Part shown: one piece after another, positions 17,621-24,801 of the stretch | Layout: each line of letters starts with the position of its first letter | Position numbering within the stretch: position 1 is the first letter of the stretch | Assembly: GCA_002699125.1 (NCBI GenBank) | Contig: PABI01000095.1 | Location: forward strand, 1-40,630 | Origin: Anaerolineaceae bacterium | GTDB taxonomy: Bacteria; Chloroflexota; Anaerolineae; Promineifilales; Promineifilaceae | Direction of reading: 5' to 3' | Length of the DNA: 40,630 bases | Made by a program: the position numbers and the translations under genes | The notes under the pieces: generated by a model | What the model saw: only the letters and a program-made list of their open reading frames with translations | The model's database searches: none | Told to the model about the DNA's origin: nothing

Positions 17621-18544
17621 ATGAACTCATCTTTGGAATTTTGGGGTTTTGTTGCAGGAATACTAGCACTTATTATTACTATTTTGGCCCTTTTAAGGGA
17701 TCTGTTTAACTTTCAGTTAGAGTGGGAACATTCAAAGAACTATCTAAAGCGGTTGCTTGTTAGTCGTTGGTTTCAATTTATCGTCGCATTAGGTTTAGTA
17801 TCTGTGTTTTTCTGGTCACAATACAGTAAAATTCAGCAACTTCAAGCACAAGTAATTGCTCAAGAATCCGCATATGCTACTCAAGAAGCGGAATTGATAT
17901 CTGCTTTTGAAGTCACTCAAGAAACGCTAGAAAATCAGGCAACTCTTTCCCCTATTGTTACTACCATTGTTATAACGCAACCACCTATATCCGTTACTCA
18001 TTCCATCTCAACAAATAATCCTCAACCTGTACCAACTTTCACGGCTCAACCCACTTACACCCCTTACCCTCCTCTTCCAACATATACACCTTACCCACTG
18101 CTGCCAACATATACTCCCTTGCCAACATTTACTTCAATTCCTCCAACTTTAACAGCCACTTCCCCTGAGTATACAAAAGTTCTTTCAGGTTATACTATAT
18201 CCTTGGTAGAAGTAAGTGTTGAGGGTACTAGAACACATCTTCAATTTGAAGGAGATATTACCGGTGACGGTGGCAGGGACTGGCTTTGCTTTGATCCCTG
18301 TTTCGCAGTAGACACCGATGGCAATATCTATAATGTAGATTCTCTAACTATTTATCAAAACACATATGAAAATGGGCGTGCTTTTATTGATTTTCCTGGG
18401 CATGTTCCTTTTCAATTTGTTTTGACTTTTAGAGAACTACCAGAAAATATTAATTCATTTCTATTATTTGAATTTAACGGGTTTGAGTCGCAAATCGTGG
18501 AATTTAATAATATTCCTATCCCTTACCAAGCACCTATCCAATAG
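17621..18544 (+). CDS. Membrane-anchored protein with Pro/Thr/Tyr repeats, unknown function
   Basis: This protein has 307 residues from the ATG at 17621; the frame is open to 17543 but that start lies in the promoter. It has a hydrophobic span near residues 8-25, a second near 52-70, a Gln/Glu-rich coiled-coil-like stretch (about 75-110), then a linker built of repeated PTYTPYP-like units (about 145-175). A C-terminal beta-rich domain (about 185-305) contains paired Cys in LCFDPCF. The outline is a surface or extracellular sensor-like protein. The gene is clearly more AT-rich than its neighbours and holds no ACGGCCGT, which suggests recent arrival. No family is recognised. Confidence 0.7.
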   Translation: MNSSLEFWGFVAGILALIITILALLRDLFNFQLEWEHSKNYLKRLLVSRWFQFIVALGLVSVFFWSQYSKIQQLQAQVIAQESAYATQEAELISAFEVTQETLENQATLSPIVTTIVITQPPISVTHSISTNNPQPVPTFTAQPTYTPYPPLPTYTPYPLLPTYTPLPTFTSIPPTLTATSPEYTKVLSGYTISLVEVSVEGTRTHLQFEGDITGDGGRDWLCFDPCFAVDTDGNIYNVDSLTIYQNTYENGRAFIDFPGHVPFQFVLTFRELPENINSFLLFEFNGFESQIVEFNNIPIPYQAPIQ

Positions 18545-18789
18545 AAAATTCCACCCTCCCTGTTTTGGGCAGGTCTTCGTGGTGGCTGTAGCAGGCGTCC
18601 CACCTCGCCACTTTCCCCAATTTGTCGGTGGTTTTGGGTTGCAATTTGCCTGGTGGTACGGTGAGGACACTGGTCACAGCCAAGGTAGGTTTTAAGTCAA
18701 ATGAAGACCTCTTACTCTGGACGGGTCTTCTTAATTCTTGAGTGCTGTGGCCTGTCTTACTTCGGCTTCGCTCAGTGTAGGCTCTGGCA

Positions 18790-18838
18790 GCGCCACTTAC
18801 CTGGCCTGGTTTGCGGTTGGCATGGCAAAGGGCTGTGT
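18790..18838. repeat. 49-bp direct repeat, copy A
   Basis: It begins GCGCCACTTACCTGG and ends GGCTGTGT. It matches 19056-19104 with about four differences, same orientation, 266 bp apart. The first 13 bp recur at 19931-19943 beyond HicAB. Confidence 0.8.
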
Positions 18839-18843
18839 CTGCC

Positions 18844-18900
18844 ATTTCCCCGGAAACTTTTTGCCAGGCAAGTCCCGTTTGGCGCAGTTTCCGGGGAAAT
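18844..18900. repeat. 15-bp perfect inverted repeat
   Basis: ATTTCCCCGGAAACT (18844-18858) and its exact complement AGTTTCCGGGGAAAT (18886-18900) are 27 bp apart. The arms could fold into a long hairpin or mark the ends of a small element directly after repeat copy A. Confidence 0.75.
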
Positions 18901-18943
18901 TTTGGGGCAGGGATGACAACGAATTTGATTAAGGAGCGAATTT

Positions 18944-18980
18944 TCGGCCGTGCTGCTAGATTGTGAGTGGGTACGGCCGC
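18944..18980. repeat. Degenerate paired-octamer element
   Basis: TCGGCCGT (18944-18951) and ACGGCCGC (18973-18980) start 29 bp apart, with a GTGAGTGGGTA spacer end that recalls the GTGTGYTGGGAT spacer of copies 1 and 2. Each octamer is off by one base. Confidence 0.55.
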
Positions 18981-19031
18981 ACTCCAGATTGGTCCAATCT
19001 TGGTAGCTCTAATTGCAGCCTTGCGCAAGTG

Positions 19032-19064
19032 AGATTGGACCAATCTTTGCACCCCGCGCCACTT
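19032..19064. repeat. AGATTGGACCAATCT-type repeat, copy 1
   Basis: The near-palindrome AGATTGGACCAATCT starts at 19032 and is followed by TTTGCACC, then the beginning of the 49-bp repeat (GCGCCACTTACCT). The same combination occurs at 19907-19943. A sister palindrome with a T at the centre is at 18986-19000. Confidence 0.7.
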
Positions 19065-19104
19065 ACCTGGCCTGGTTTGAGGTTGGCGCGGCAAAGGGCT
19101 GTGT
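19056..19104. repeat. 49-bp direct repeat, copy B
   Basis: This is the second copy of the repeat at 18790-18838, same orientation, with GAGG and GCGCG in place of GCGG and GCATG in the middle. Its left end is fused to the AGATTGG palindrome. Confidence 0.8.
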
Positions 19105-19118
19105 GGCTGGTAATGGAA

Positions 19119-19156
19119 ACGGCCGTTCCTGATAAAGTGTGATGGGAAACGGCCGC
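19119..19156. repeat. Paired-octamer element, copy 3
   Basis: ACGGCCGT (19119-19126) and ACGGCCGC (19149-19156) start 30 bp apart, with AAAGTGTGATGGGAA in the spacer, matching the GTGTG-TGGGA core of copies 1 and 2. It ends 46 bp before hicA. Confidence 0.7.
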
Positions 19157-19185
19157 ACCAATCTATGGAAAGTGACGGCATAATC

Positions 19186-19194
19186 TGCTATCAT
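19186..19194 (+). promoter_or_regulatory. Possible extended -10 box of hicAB
   Basis: TG, one base, then TATCAT (19189-19194) lies only 8 bp before the hicA ATG. If used, the message would be leaderless or nearly so, which fits the lack of any ribosome site before hicA. The -35 region is weak. Confidence 0.35.
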
Positions 19195-19202
19195 AACCAT
19201 CA

Positions 19203-19457
19203 ATGAACAACAAGCAGCGCAAAACGCTTTCAGCCATCTTTGCCGATCCGATTAATGGGAATATTGAGTGGCGGCGTATTGAATCGTTGTTGGTTGCGTT
19301 AGGTTGTCAGGTAATTGAGGGGAGTGGGTCACGCATTACCTTCATCCTCAACGGGCAGCGAGCCGACTTCCATCGGCCACATCCGGGCAAGGAAGCGCTG
19401 CGCTATCGCGTCAAAGATGTGCGTGAATTTTTACAAAGGGCTGGAATATCACCATGA
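19203..19457 (+). CDS. hicA: HicA-family toxin
   Basis: This gene encodes an 84-residue protein of the HicA fold, a small double-stranded-RNA-binding-like mRNA interferase. It shows the helix IEWRRIESLLVALGCQV followed by the strand GSGSRITFILNG and the motif ADFHRPHPGKE, ending in a helix that closes with LQRAGISP. In many HicA toxins the catalytic His sits in a GSH motif; here that place reads GSR, as in a subgroup with the conserved HRPHP motif instead. The stop overlaps the hicB start by 4 bp (ATGA), so the pair is translationally coupled. No ribosome site is seen before the ATG. It lies right behind a paired-octamer element. Confidence 0.85.
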   Translation: MNNKQRKTLSAIFADPINGNIEWRRIESLLVALGCQVIEGSGSRITFILNGQRADFHRPHPGKEALRYRVKDVREFLQRAGISP

Positions 19458-19798
19458 ACGAAATGAAATACAAGGAATATTCAGCAAAAGTTGAATATGA
19501 TCCTATTGATAAGATTTTCGTGGGGCATATCATTGGCATTCGAGACATCGTTGGCTTTCATGGCAGCACGGTTGAAGAATTGGAAACCGCCTTTCAGGAA
19601 GCGGTAGACCATTATTTGGAAGTTTGCGAAAAACTTGGGCAGGAACCACAAAAATCTTACTCTGGCAAATTGACGCTACGGGTTCCTCCTGATCTGCACA
19701 TGGCTGTGGCCGCTGAAGCTGAAATAAACAGCAAAAGCATCAATCAATGGGCAACGGAAGTCTTAAGAGAGGCTGCCAAATCTAAATATCGCAGGTAG
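19454..19798 (+). CDS. hicB: HicB-family antitoxin
   Basis: This is a 114-residue antitoxin that binds and blocks HicA and represses its own operon. The N-terminal part (YSAKVEYDPIDKIFVGHIIG, then the VEELETAFQEAVDHYLEVC helix) is the partly degraded RNase-H-like HicB fold. The C-terminal 40 residues (LTLRVPPDLHMAVAAEAE and following) are a ribbon-helix-helix DNA-binding domain. Order toxin then antitoxin is the usual hicAB order. After the stop there is a 108-bp gap before the repeat at 19907. Confidence 0.88.
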   Translation: MNEMKYKEYSAKVEYDPIDKIFVGHIIGIRDIVGFHGSTVEELETAFQEAVDHYLEVCEKLGQEPQKSYSGKLTLRVPPDLHMAVAAEAEINSKSINQWATEVLREAAKSKYRR

Positions 19799-19906
19799 AT
19801 GAAGCGGCAACTACGTTGGGATTTGTATCACGCGCAGAAATCTGAAGCTGCATCCCTTAAAACCATTCAACCCTATCAGTTTTGAGGGTAAATTTAGCCA
19901 ACAACA

Positions 19907-19943
19907 AGATTGGACCAATCTTTGCACCGCGCGCCACTTACCT
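19907..19943. repeat. AGATTGGACCAATCT-type repeat, copy 2
   Basis: It repeats the palindrome plus TTTGCACC plus GCGCCACTTACCT arrangement of 19032-19064. The two copies flank hicAB in the same orientation, about 875 bp apart, as if the cassette sat between direct repeats. Confidence 0.7.
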
Positions 19944-19945
19944 CA

Positions 19946-20347
19946 CTATTGAATAAATATGACGGTTATGACCAAAGCTGTCATCATGACAGCTATCCCC
20001 GATTGAAGCATTATGATCCATGCTCGGGCAGACTGCGATCTAAAATATCGGTGAGAGAGAAGTAGAGTAAACGCCGTGATGATGGCGGCAGTGATCGATC
20101 CAAAGATCAAACTATCCACGGATGAAGGATAGCCATCCACAATCCATACGCTTATCCCCCAAAGAGAAATCACAGAGAATTGAAGCAAACAAATGATACT
20201 CATGGCCAGCCACACCTTGCGAAACCCGATCCGAAAAACAAAAAGAATCCCGATGATTATCCAGACAGGCATCGAAACAGGAACAGCGGCAATCGCTGTA
20301 CATCCCGTAAGTGTCAGAAGCCCTATCAGAATATCGATAATGCGCAT
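19946..20347 (-). CDS. Small multi-pass membrane protein
   Basis: This gene encodes 133 residues with four clear hydrophobic spans (about 5-22, 26-44, 48-68 and 80-96, then a final span at 110-132). A short basic loop SHRYFRSQSARAW precedes the last span. No family motif is recognised. The ribosome site is weak (AAGAAAAT before the ATG at 20347). The membrane-like periodicity supports a real gene, but the poor start signal and position beside the repeat patch leave doubt. Confidence 0.5.
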   Translation of the reverse strand: MRIIDILIGLLTLTGCTAIAAVPVSMPVWIIIGILFVFRIGFRKVWLAMSIICLLQFSVISLWGISVWIVDGYPSSVDSLIFGSITAAIITAFTLLLSHRYFRSQSARAWIIMLQSGIAVMMTALVITVIFIQ

Positions 20348-20598
20348 ATTTTCTTAAAGTGACTGATCTAAAATTTGCTGTGGTCAGCACCATTGCAGAG
20401 ATTCAAGAAATGTCGTAAGGGTTGGTGGCTTTTCAAATGATACAATGATACCGTTGGAATACGCTACTTCTGCAAACCAAGAGGGACAACAACGAATTTG
20501 AGTTAGGCACAAATGAGTATTCCCCTCTTTTAGGAATCATTGTTGCTGCGCTTACGTGCAAACTGGTTTAATGTAATTTCTGTGCGAGGAAATGATTC

Positions 20599-21444
20599 AT
20601 GAACGATACAAAACATCAACTGGTAACAACGACCCAAATTCAGGCCTTTCAACAGGATGGCGCAATTCGTCTGCAAAAGGTATTTGATAAGGAGTGGCTC
20701 AACACTATTGCCCGCGGCATTGAAAAGAATTTGGCAAACCCGAGTCAATATTCTGAAAGTTTAGATGCGGGCAGCGGCCGCTTTTTTAATGATTATTGTA
20801 ATTGGCAAAGAATTCCTGAGTATCAGGAATATATTCGGCAATCGCCGGCTGCCGAAATTGCCGCCCGACTCATGGGGTCAGCCAAAGCGATCTTCTACCA
20901 TGAACATCTATTAATTAAGGAGCCTGGCAACCAGAGCAAAACCCCCTGGCATCAGGATCAACCGTACTATCCTGTTGACGGCCGTCATGTTTGTTCCATT
21001 TGGATGCCGCTTGATCCGGTACCTGTAGAAAACTCGCTCCAGTTTGTAAAAGGGTCTCATACCCTGGGTCCCCGTTTCATTCCACGCAAATTTGCCACGC
21101 AAAAAAATTACAAACTCAAAAGCCAAGTCGATCACCGTTCAACGGGCTTCGCACAGTTTGAAACTGTTCCTGATGACATTGATTCAAGGCCAGACAAGTA
21201 CGAAATCTTGTCGTGGGCCCTCGATCCAGGTGATTGTGTTGTTTTCTATGGCGCGACGCTGCATGGTGCGGCGGGCAATGTCTCGCTCAACACCTCGCGG
21301 CGAGCCTTCTCAACCCGTTGGTTTGGCGATGATGCCCGCTTTGCGGAACGGCCGTGGGAATTATCGCCTCCTTTTACTGGCGGTTTGTCTGCCGGTGAGC
21401 CGATGGCCTGTGAGTTATTCCCCTTGATTTGGTCACAAGCGTAA
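20599..21444 (+). CDS. Phytanoyl-CoA dioxygenase-family oxygenase
   Basis: This is a non-haem iron, 2-oxoglutarate-dependent oxygenase of 281 residues, cytosolic, that hydroxylates a small substrate not visible here. The iron ligands are H118 and D120 in PWHQDQPYYPV and the distal H222 in GATLHGAAGN. The Arg residues in NTSRRAFSTRW near 232-241 would bind 2-oxoglutarate. The ATG at 20599 follows GAGGA at 20586-20590. The next gene, an MFS transporter, starts 20 bp after its stop, so the pair is probably an operon for uptake and oxidation (or export of the product) of one compound. It holds octamers at 20978 and 21348. Confidence 0.85.
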   Translation: MNDTKHQLVTTTQIQAFQQDGAIRLQKVFDKEWLNTIARGIEKNLANPSQYSESLDAGSGRFFNDYCNWQRIPEYQEYIRQSPAAEIAARLMGSAKAIFYHEHLLIKEPGNQSKTPWHQDQPYYPVDGRHVCSIWMPLDPVPVENSLQFVKGSHTLGPRFIPRKFATQKNYKLKSQVDHRSTGFAQFETVPDDIDSRPDKYEILSWALDPGDCVVFYGATLHGAAGNVSLNTSRRAFSTRWFGDDARFAERPWELSPPFTGGLSAGEPMACELFPLIWSQA

Positions 21445-21464
21445 GCATTAATAAGGAAAACATC

Positions 21465-22691
21465 ATGGATAAAGTTGTAGATCATATGCGGCACCGCGAA
21501 CGCTGGCGAATGCTGGCATTTTTAGCAGCCGCACTCGTCTTTAGCATGTCAACCTGGTTTTCCGCTTCGGCCGTCATCCCCCAGCTGCGTGACACCTGGG
21601 CACTTACTCCCAACACCGCCGCCTGGTTGACTATTGCCGTGCAGCTTGGCTTTGTGGCCGGCGCGGTCATTTCTAGTCTCTTCAACATCTCCGATGTCAT
21701 TGCGCCCAGGCACGTCATCATGGGGGGGGCTATTGGGGCCGCAATTGTTAACGCGCTTTTACTGCTGGCCAATGGCCCCCAAGCCGGGATTCCGCTGCGC
21801 TTTGCTACCGGTTTTTTTCTGGCGGGCGTTTATCCACCAGCCTTCAAACTTATATCGACCTGGTATAAAGAAAATCGTGGACTGGCGCTTGGCATTTTAG
21901 CCGCTGCCATTGTGGTGGGTAACGGCATTCCCCATCTGATTAACGGGCTGGGTGGACTTGATTGGCAAATTGTCATCTCGGTCACCTCCATTCAAGCACT
22001 TATTGGTGGGTTAATTGCTGAGTTTATCATTCGCGAGGGACCGTTTCCTTTTCCAACGGCCGTTTTCAATCCACGTCAAATCGGTTTGGCCCTAACCAAC
22101 CGGGGCGTTCGTCTGGCAACGCTAGGCTACGTCGGCCACATGTGGGAACTGTTTGCCATGTATGCCTGGATTTTGGTTTTCTTTATCGAGCTGTTTTCAG
22201 TACACAATGTGGGAACGGACTCATTGGCAGCGTATGCCACCTTCATCATTTTCGCCTCTGGCGGGATCGGTTCCTGGATTGGTGGCATCATGGCCGACCG
22301 CTGGGGCAGAACCAACACGACAATCTTGATGATGGCCGTCTCTGGAACTTGTGCTATTCTCGTTGGCCTGCTGCTCAATTCAAATCTGTACCTGACGCTC
22401 CTGGTTGCCCTCATTTGGGGCATTACTGTCGTGGGCGACTCGGCCCAATTCTCAACGATGGTTACGGAAACGGCCGATCAATCCTACGTGGGCACAGCTT
22501 TAACCATCCAACTGGCGTCCGGCTTTGCCATTACGGTGGTTACCATCTGGCTCATTCCCATTCTGCAAGAGTTAGTTAGCTGGCAGTGGGCCTTTGCTTT
22601 TCTAGTTCCCGGACCGTTGGTCGGCATTTTCGCCATGCTGCGGCTGAAAACTTTACCTGAAGCCGCCAAAATAGCTGGCGGTAAAGGTTAA
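21465..22691 (+). CDS. MFS transporter
   Basis: This is an inner-membrane major-facilitator protein of 408 residues with about twelve hydrophobic spans in two halves. The start at 21465 follows AAGGAAAA; an in-frame TTG at 21429 overlaps the previous gene. The central loop MADRWGRTNTTILMM near residue 280 is the family motif between spans 8 and 9, and IVVGNGIPHLINGLGG lies between spans 5 and 6. The substrate is unknown; the operon partner is a phytanoyl-CoA-dioxygenase-like enzyme. Basic residues precede the first span (DHMRHRERWRM). One octamer is present (22056). Confidence 0.88.
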   Translation: MDKVVDHMRHRERWRMLAFLAAALVFSMSTWFSASAVIPQLRDTWALTPNTAAWLTIAVQLGFVAGAVISSLFNISDVIAPRHVIMGGAIGAAIVNALLLLANGPQAGIPLRFATGFFLAGVYPPAFKLISTWYKENRGLALGILAAAIVVGNGIPHLINGLGGLDWQIVISVTSIQALIGGLIAEFIIREGPFPFPTAVFNPRQIGLALTNRGVRLATLGYVGHMWELFAMYAWILVFFIELFSVHNVGTDSLAAYATFIIFASGGIGSWIGGIMADRWGRTNTTILMMAVSGTCAILVGLLLNSNLYLTLLVALIWGITVVGDSAQFSTMVTETADQSYVGTALTIQLASGFAITVVTIWLIPILQELVSWQWAFAFLVPGPLVGIFAMLRLKTLPEAAKIAGGKG

Positions 22692-22735
22692 CTCCTGAAT
22701 AATGTAAATAATTTCAAAGTACCGCTCCGTCTGTC

Positions 22736-22763
22736 TTGAGTCGCCAGCTTTCCGGTGTATAAT
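22736..22763 (+). promoter_or_regulatory. Probable promoter of the osmC-hydrolase pair
   Basis: TTGAGT (22736-22741) and a perfect TATAAT (22758-22763) are separated by 16 bp. The start codon is at 22815, after AAGGAGAAAA at 22801-22810. Confidence 0.6.
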
Positions 22764-22814
22764 CGCCTTCCTAATCAACAACTCAACCAATCAAAATAAT
22801 AAGGAGAAAACCCT

Positions 22815-23246
22815 ATGACTGTCAGTAATTCAAGTGCAACCTGGGAAGGAAGTTTAACGGAAGGAAAGGGAACGATGGTGGTGGGAGACGGCCGTTACGA
22901 AGGCCCCTTCACCCGCGCTTCCCGTTTTGCCGATGGCGCGGAAACCAACCCCGAAGAATTAATCGGTGCGGCCCACGCCGGCTGTTACTCCATGTTCCTC
23001 TCCGCGCTGCTTTCCAAAGATGGTCACGTGCCCACCCGCATCCACACCACGGCCAACGTTCATATCGGCCAGGTAGATGGCGCGCCCACCATTCACACCA
23101 TCGAACTCAACTGCGAAGCCGATGTGCCGGGCATTGACGACGCCACCCTGCAGGATTATGCTGAGAAGGCCAAGGTCGGCTGTCCCGTCTCCAAAGCGCT
23201 GGCCAGCGTCGGCAACATTCAGCTTACCGCCACGTTAAAAGGCTAA
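22815..23246 (+). CDS. OsmC-family peroxiredoxin
   Basis: This protein has 143 residues and would reduce organic hydroperoxides in the cytoplasm with two redox cysteines. C57 lies in AAHAGCYSM and C123 in KVGCPVSKAL, the positions expected for OsmC/Ohr proteins. The typical N-terminal EGPFTRASRFADG segment precedes the first Cys. A strong ribosome site (AAGGAG) and promoter lie upstream. The stop and the ATG of the hydrolase share one base (TAATG), so translation is coupled. The octamer at 22888 is read as Asp-Gly-Arg. Confidence 0.92.
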   Translation: MTVSNSSATWEGSLTEGKGTMVVGDGRYEGPFTRASRFADGAETNPEELIGAAHAGCYSMFLSALLSKDGHVPTRIHTTANVHIGQVDGAPTIHTIELNCEADVPGIDDATLQDYAEKAKVGCPVSKALASVGNIQLTATLKG

Positions 23247-24031
23247 TGAAACAAGTTGTCTCAAAAGATGGCACAAAGATAGCTTTCTGGAAAAGCGGTG
23301 CGGGACGGCCGTTACTGCTCGTTCATGGCACCACCGCTGACCACAATCGCTGGGCCGGCCTCTTGCCGCAGCTGGAGCAGCACTTTACGGTCTACGCGAT
23401 GGACCGGCGCGGTCGTGGCAGCAGCGGTGATGCCCCAGATTACAATCTGCTGCGTGAAGCCGAGGACGTCGCGGCCATTATAGAAAGCATTGCTGAGCCC
23501 GTTCTTGTCCTGGCGCACTCTTACGGCGCCATTTGCAGCCTGGAAGCCACCTTGCTGACAAATAACATCGACCGGCTCATTCTCTACGAACCACCCATTC
23601 CCGCCGACAGCCCCCAAATCTCGCCGGACATACCCAAACGGATGCAGGCACTGATCGATAAAGGCGAGCTGGAAGCGGCTCTAGAGGTTTTTATGCGGGA
23701 AGTTGTGCGCATGCCAGAGCATGAGCTGAGTGCTTACCGCAAACTGCCCATGTGGCAGGGCAGGATTCAGCTCGCACCCACGATTCCCCGAGAGCTGGCG
23801 GTTGATTGGACTTATCGTTTTGACGCTGCCAAGTTTTTCAGCCTTCAGGTGCCCACGCTGCTCCTGCTCGGCGGCGACAGTCCACCTTTATTCCAAAAGG
23901 CGGTGGAGCGGGTTGATTCCGCTCTGCCTAACGGCCGTATTGTGGTTTTGCCCGGGCAGCAGCACATCGCCATGGACACAAATCCCGAGCTGTTTTTGAG
24001 CGAGGTCGTCAGTTTTCTAGAGCAGCGGTAA
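23246..24031 (+). CDS. Alpha/beta hydrolase
   Basis: This is a cytosolic hydrolase of 261 residues, substrate unknown. It has the oxyanion segment LLLVHGTTADHNRW near 23-36, the nucleophile elbow AHSYGA with S92, a candidate acid Asp after the strand VPTLLLLGGDSPP, and the catalytic His in LPGQQHIAMD near the end. It shares one base with the osmC stop (TAATG) and so belongs to the same operon. An ATTCCCGC stem-loop follows its stop. Two octamers (23305, 23931) are read as x-Arg-Pro and Asn-Gly-Arg. Confidence 0.87.
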   Translation: MKQVVSKDGTKIAFWKSGAGRPLLLVHGTTADHNRWAGLLPQLEQHFTVYAMDRRGRGSSGDAPDYNLLREAEDVAAIIESIAEPVLVLAHSYGAICSLEATLLTNNIDRLILYEPPIPADSPQISPDIPKRMQALIDKGELEAALEVFMREVVRMPEHELSAYRKLPMWQGRIQLAPTIPRELAVDWTYRFDAAKFFSLQVPTLLLLGGDSPPLFQKAVERVDSALPNGRIVVLPGQQHIAMDTNPELFLSEVVSFLEQR

Positions 24032-24040
24032 ACATAAATG

Positions 24041-24064
24041 GATTCCCGCCTTCGCGGGAATGAC
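24041..24064. repeat. ATTCCCGC-type stem-loop
   Basis: ATTCCCGC (24042-24049), the four bases CTTC, then GCGGGAAT (24054-24061) form a tight hairpin flanked by GG and GAC. The same arms occur in the other orientation at 7950-7989. This type of unit is a widespread short dispersed repeat. It lies between the hydrolase stop and the next start. Confidence 0.65.
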
Positions 24065-24072
24065 ACTCAAAA

Positions 24073-24801
24073 ATGAAGATTTGTGTGGCCCAAACCAGAC
24101 CCATTACCGGGGATATTGCGCGGAATATTGAACGGCATAAGGCATTTGTGGCAACGGCCGTATCCCACCAGGCCAACCTCATCATCTTCCCCGAACTCTC
24201 TTTAACCGGCTACGAACCCACTCTGGCCCAGGCATTGGCCATCCAGCCAGACGATCCTCGATTGGACGTTTTCCAGACGCTGGCCGACACCGGGCAAATC
24301 ATGATTGGCGTCGGGGCACCGACCCAAAACCAGTCGCGCCCCTGCATCAGCCTGATCATTTTCCAGACCAACCGGCCCAGGCAGCTTTACACAAAGCACT
24401 ATTTGCATGAAGACGAACTGCCCTTTTTTACCAGCGGGGAGCGCGTTTCCGGCCTGGTGGGGGACAAAAACGAGGTGGCGCTGGCAATCTGTTATGAACT
24501 TTCTGTGCCGCAACATGCCGCTGCCGCAGCCGGCAGTGGTGCAGCGATTTACATTGCCAGCGTGGCCAAATTTGTGAACGGCATGGAAAAAGCCAATAAG
24601 CGGCTGGCTGAAATTGCCAGACAGCACCACATGACGGTGTTCATGGCCAACTGCATCGGCCCGGCAGACGGGGCGGAATGCGCCGGACAAAGCGCGGTTT
24701 GGAATTGTGAAGGCACGTTGGTAGCCAGGCTGGACGTCAGAAATGAAGGCGTCCTCATCTTCGATACAGTGACAGAAACGTTCATTCAAGAAATGATTTA
24801 G
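24073..24801 (+). CDS. Carbon-nitrogen hydrolase (nitrilase superfamily)
   Basis: This is a cytosolic amidase-type enzyme of 242 residues. The Glu-Lys-Cys triad is complete: E41 in FPELSLTGY, K109 in YTKHYLHEDE and C141 in AICYELS. It is short for the superfamily (usually about 260-300 residues), mostly because the C-terminus is trimmed. Its substrate is not shown by the sequence. The 3' end overlaps the convergent methyltransferase gene by 20 bp. The octamer at 24154 is read as Thr-Ala-Val and belongs to the longer ACGGCCGTATCCCACC form. Confidence 0.87.
   Translation: MKICVAQTRPITGDIARNIERHKAFVATAVSHQANLIIFPELSLTGYEPTLAQALAIQPDDPRLDVFQTLADTGQIMIGVGAPTQNQSRPCISLIIFQTNRPRQLYTKHYLHEDELPFFTSGERVSGLVGDKNEVALAICYELSVPQHAAAAAGSGAAIYIASVAKFVNGMEKANKRLAEIARQHHMTVFMANCIGPADGAECAGQSAVWNCEGTLVARLDVRNEGVLIFDTVTETFIQEMI

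Larger units (their letters stand above)
18545..19202. other. 658-bp non-coding mosaic of repeats
   Basis: I see no credible gene. The region is a patchwork: a 49-bp direct repeat (18790, 19056), a 15-bp inverted repeat (18844-18900), two degenerate paired-octamer elements (18944, 19119) and AGATTGG/CCAATCT palindromes (18986, 19032). Long open frames here, such as the minus-strand frame at 18534-19181, are built of repeat translations and are not genes. Confidence 0.7.

Noticed and set aside
18534..19181. Minus-strand open frame of 215 codons
   Set aside because: It runs through the repeat mosaic; its residues are translations of the direct and inverted repeats, with no ribosome site and no protein-like pattern.
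18545..19202. CRISPR array
   Set aside because: Repeats occur only two or three times with unequal spacing and no cas gene nearby.
17543..20598. Insertion sequence or prophage in the accessory patch
   Set aside because: Repeats are plentiful, but no transposase, integrase or phage gene and no clear target duplication were seen.
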